DNA of 64,000 nucleotides from Botryotinia globosa. Its lineage: Eukaryota > Ascomycota > Leotiomycetes > Helotiales > Sclerotiniaceae. Shown here in pieces: positions 60,596 to 64,000 of the stretch; within the stretch, counting starts at the first letter, position 1; each line of letters begins with the position of its first letter. The stretch covers positions 682,001 through 746,000 of the forward strand of contig RCSZ01000012.1 of assembly GCA_014898425.1 (NCBI GenBank). Direction: 5' to 3'. Position numbers and translations under genes: made by a program. The notes below the pieces were generated by a model, which made no database searches, was not told the DNA's origin, and saw nothing but the letters and a program-made list of their open reading frames with translations.

Positions 60596-63500
60596 ATGGG
60601 CAAACGACAATTCAAATCGCAGGCTTCTAGCACTCGTGCTTCAACTGCTACTGGCGCCGGCTTCGGGTTTGGCTTTACCACAAAAGCCACCAGATTATCA
60701 TACCTCACAGAACCATCAGACCTCTCTTCCATTAGTGATGCAAATGTCATTCTATCTTTCAAGAATCTTTCAAAGAAAGACGCTACAACAAAGTCGAAAG
60801 CTCTAGAGGATTTGCGAGCCTTCGTTCAGGATCAGCCAAACGAGCAAGGAGGCACTGAAGAAGCAATTTTAGAAGCTTGGGTAGGATGCGCCGAGGGAAT
60901 CTTAGAGTGCTTCTGCTAACACAAAATGCAGGTCGATGTCTATCCTAGGATTTCCATAGATAATTCACGTCGTGTTCGCGAGCTATCTCACAGCATACAG
61001 TATGAGCTTCTAAAATCAGCCCGGAAAAGAATGGAAAGATATATACCCAAAGTCGTAGGAAGTTGGCTGGCAGGAACATACGATAGAGACCGGTCAGTGG
61101 CGCGATCAGCGATGGATGGTCTAACATCTTTCCTCGATACGGATGCTAAAATGAATCTGTTTTGGAAGCGTTGCCAGAATGAGATCCTCGACTACGCTGA
61201 AGAAGCCTTGAATGAGACTCCTAATACTTTGAGTGACGAAAGATCTGTCCCGACAGAAGAAGCAAACGAAAAGTACTTCCGTGTGAATAGCGCCAGTGTA
61301 TCCCTTCTCGCCAATCTGCTAGCCAAGCTAGGTGATGATGATATGCTCAAGCATCAAGACAGGTATGAAAAGGTTATTTTCGGCAACAAAAAACTATGGA
61401 CGCTAGCATCATGCGAAGATGCTTCCGCAAGAAAAAGTACCGATAAATTACTCGTGCTTTGCCTAGAGAAGCAAACTCAACTAGTCGAGAACAACCTTGA
61501 GACCATCAGTCGTGCATTCATATCTGAGGCATTGAGGTCTCCTCAATTGACATCTGCTTTGCAACTATTGGAGACTTTGCACCAACTAACCCAAAAATTT
61601 CCTCAGGTATGGACTTCTGCATATAAGGCTAAACGATCTACTGCTACAGGCGACCTGATCTCTTTTGTTCAAAGAGGCTCACAAGGCTCTTCCCATGCTT
61701 ATTGGCAAACATTGCGAGCTCTTGTGGCAATTTTACCAATAGATGTTCTGCCTCAAGACCCCAATTATATCCTGGAGTTTTTGGAGGTATTTCGCAAGAG
61801 TATCAACCAGAGGGAGGAGAGTAGGGCCAACTCTTCAGAAGCATGGCTTGCTTACGGAGAAACATCCAACATCTGCATCGTAAACTTGTCAAGTTCTCAG
61901 CAAGCGGAGATTGTACAGAAATCTACATATCCCATGTTTGAGCAATATTTACATCCATCCCCAGAAACTTCCGAGTGGCTCATCAGAAACAACACGCCAT
62001 CTTCAACTATATCTGCTTTTATCTCTAGCCTAGCGAAGAACTCCAACTTACAAAATTCTCTTGCCGAAGAATGGCAGAAGCTCGCCCAAATTTTTATTAC
62101 AAGAATTCAAACATCAATGCCAGAGCAATCTAAAGATTATTCGTCTTCTCAAGATGCTGTCATGGCTGAAGGCCACCGGTGGTTTTCACTTCTGTCTGAA
62201 GTCTTCAAATTGAAGGATCTTACAGCTGAACAAAACCCACTCCTTCAACCTTCGAGCAATATCATAGATTGTACTCTCCAAGTAGTTATCAACAGGAACG
62301 GGAAACCGTACTCGGCTGGGGCAGTATTAGAATCAGCACTGAGATACTCTCCGCAGCTATTGGAAGCTTCTCCCTCAGTTTTGGAAGCCGTTAAATCGTT
62401 TATGGAAACCCATCTTCCTAAATTTCTTTTGTCGCCATCATCTTTGTACTTATCTTCAGCTTTAGACCAATTTCGTTTAATTCCTGGGCAGCAAGACTCT
62501 TACAAGAGTATCTGGCAGACGGCTATCGATGCTCTGCTATCGACCCCCAGAAATTTACAGCGACAGAAAACGATCACAGCTCTGATATCTTCGAATGAAA
62601 TTTCGGATTTGGTTCGTGATGACCAAGCTCTCCAAGATGTTCTTCTTGAGACTTCCCGTGATGTGGTCGAAGGTGATAATGAGGATTGGGCACTGTTCGA
62701 AGCGGCAGTAATTTATAATGGGTTCTCCAAACCCACAGAAAAGTTATTGCTTCAAAGCCTGATTTCTGTACTAAATGCTTCTCACCCCAATGTAAATCTT
62801 GTCTTTCAGGCACTCGAATTACTATCCAAAAGACGACCTGAAGCTATTCGAGATAGAGACGCGCACGTAGATTTAATCACGAAGCTATTGGCATTGACAG
62901 AACTCTCAGATTCTGAGCTTGGTAAACGGGCTATGAATTTACGATCGGTAGTCGACAACGAAAGTGGTGTCACTACTTCTTCTGTGGTTCATATACTCAA
63001 AGAAAATCTGGAAAACGCAAGTCCTCAATCATTGACGTGAGTATAATCCTTGAAATCATTAACCGTAATTAGTAATTATTTGGGGGAGCAATGACTGATG
63101 TTTATTTTTAGTATCGATACACTTGTCCAACAGGCTGAAGCGGTTATCAGCACTTTGGACGATAGTTCGCACCATCCCGAACTCTTTCCAAGTGCAACTA
63201 AATGGTCTGAAGCTTTAGCCCCTCTATTGGACCAGGCACCAAATCCTACTTTGGGAGTAATGAGACCATTTGCGGGAGCTGTATTCTTGGCGCGTGCACA
63301 AAGTGGCAATAATGGTATTCGCCCTGGCAGAGATCTAGATGGCTATTCCGTAGCTCTCAGAATGGCAATGTATTCGGCACCTTTGATTCGAGACCATCCT
63401 GATCGCTTATCAAAGGATGCTCTTGTCGAGATTATATATCTCATGTGCTTGACTGTGGAACTTGCCAATGATCAGCTCGATCTACTAGAGAACAACAAGC

Positions 63501-64000
63501 TTTTTGTGTTATCATCGGAAAAAGCTATTGCTGGCGTGCGCGATTTTGTGGACCGGATATATCAAGATTCATGGTCATTCATCGTACTACATTCGAAAGC
63601 TTGGCAAGATGGTTTTGAGTCGGGGTCTCCCCTTGAATTTTCGGGTGTTGTTCACATGCTTATTTCAAAGCTGATAAATGCTTCTTGCGGCGAAACATCT
63701 ACGTCGTTTTACTCGGCTCGTGTGTTGAGCCATCTACTACCCAAACTTGTTGAACAACATGGATGGCAAGTGGGAGGCGAAGAATGGATCTCCAGCCTTG
63801 AAATTCTCAAATCATCTACATCGAACATCCTAGGGGCTGTTGCCATCTTGACAGGGCTTCACGAGACCCTCAGTACTAGCCAGCTTGTCAGCAACCTTTG
63901 CAACGGGATCATTAGTGATGTCGTTAGTGCCGACGCTCAGTCTGAAAAAACTCTCGGTCGACTTGTTCTCCTCAACGCAACATTATCTGTGTACAACAAT
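60596..64000 (+). CDS. LTN1: listerin (Ltn1/Rkr1) E3 ubiquitin ligase, N-terminal part
   Basis: Listerin ubiquitinates nascent chains stuck on 60S subunits (ribosome quality control). Exons 60596-60880, 60932-63036 and 63111 to the window edge join in phase. The N-terminus has the family pattern: GKRQFKSQASSTRAST, a Gly/Phe run GAGFGFGF, then YLTEPSDLSSISDANVILSF and KNLSKKDATTKSKALEDLRA, which is the conserved listerin N-terminal block. It is followed by HEAT/ARM-type helical repeats (GLTSFLDTDAKMNLFWKRCQ and onwards). About 1110 codons are visible. The C-terminal RING finger would lie beyond 64000, so the gene is 3'-partial. Introns are 51 and 74 nt with GTAGGA and GTGAGT donors. Confidence 0.93.

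Overview
The window looks like a chromosome segment of a filamentous ascomycete. Genes carry several short introns (about 45-180 nt) with GTATGT/GTAAGT-type donors. The products are typically fungal: ALG10, QCR10, class 2 dihydroorotate dehydrogenase, a Bir1-type two-BIR protein, a Syp1-type muniscin and listerin. Transposon relics carry the C-to-T/G-to-A transition pattern of RIP. A Leotiomycete, perhaps Sclerotiniaceae, is my best guess from gene flavour; this is inference and no marker proves it.

Layout. 0-10 kb: a short hypothetical gene, ALG10 (ER glucosyltransferase), a conserved low-complexity protein, QCR10 (respiratory complex III) and a CHIP-like TPR/U-box ubiquitin ligase. 10-11 kb: an AT-rich, RIP-marked element with terminal inverted repeats (TIRs). 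11.5-17.8 kb: an SRPK-like kinase, a frameshifted gene with a HicA-like C-terminus, and a spliced hypothetical gene. 19-23 kb: dihydroorotate dehydrogenase and BIR1. 23.2-27 kb: a gene graveyard with a pogo-type transposon end, a GH3 beta-glucosidase tail, a broken NAD(P)-binding epimerase-like gene and a MITE-like element. 27-38 kb: a tiny secreted peptide with a CS-alpha-beta (defensin-like) cysteine pattern, a Gly/Ser/Tyr-rich repeat protein, the muniscin SYP1, a CDK-type kinase and an 8-cysteine secreted protein. 39.7-40.1 kb: a textbook solo LTR with a 5-bp target duplication. 41-48 kb: hypothetical genes, the last abutting the big element. 48.3-60.2 kb: one huge AT-rich element. 60.6 kb to the end: listerin (LTN1), running out of the window.

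The standout is the 11.9-kb AT-rich block at 48307-60232. It is a giant imperfect palindrome. Its tips are 54-bp inverted repeats differing only by four transitions, and both ends are flanked by CTA. Both arms carry decayed Ty3/Gypsy pol relics (reverse transcriptase, RNase H, integrase zinc finger), on the + strand on the left and the - strand on the right. They meet tail to tail near 53.64 kb. About 490 bp of integrase core is present only once, as the palindrome loop, and belongs to the right copy. The left tip sits against coding-like sequence, so the insertion may have truncated a gene.

Most cellular genes are housekeeping and not visibly coregulated. Proteostasis is well represented (CHIP-like ligase, listerin, BIR1 as a BIR-domain chromosomal passenger), but no operon-like logic links them. 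Intron boundaries were placed by eye from GT/AG signals, reading frame and family similarity. Where the phases of all exons add up exactly, this is stated.
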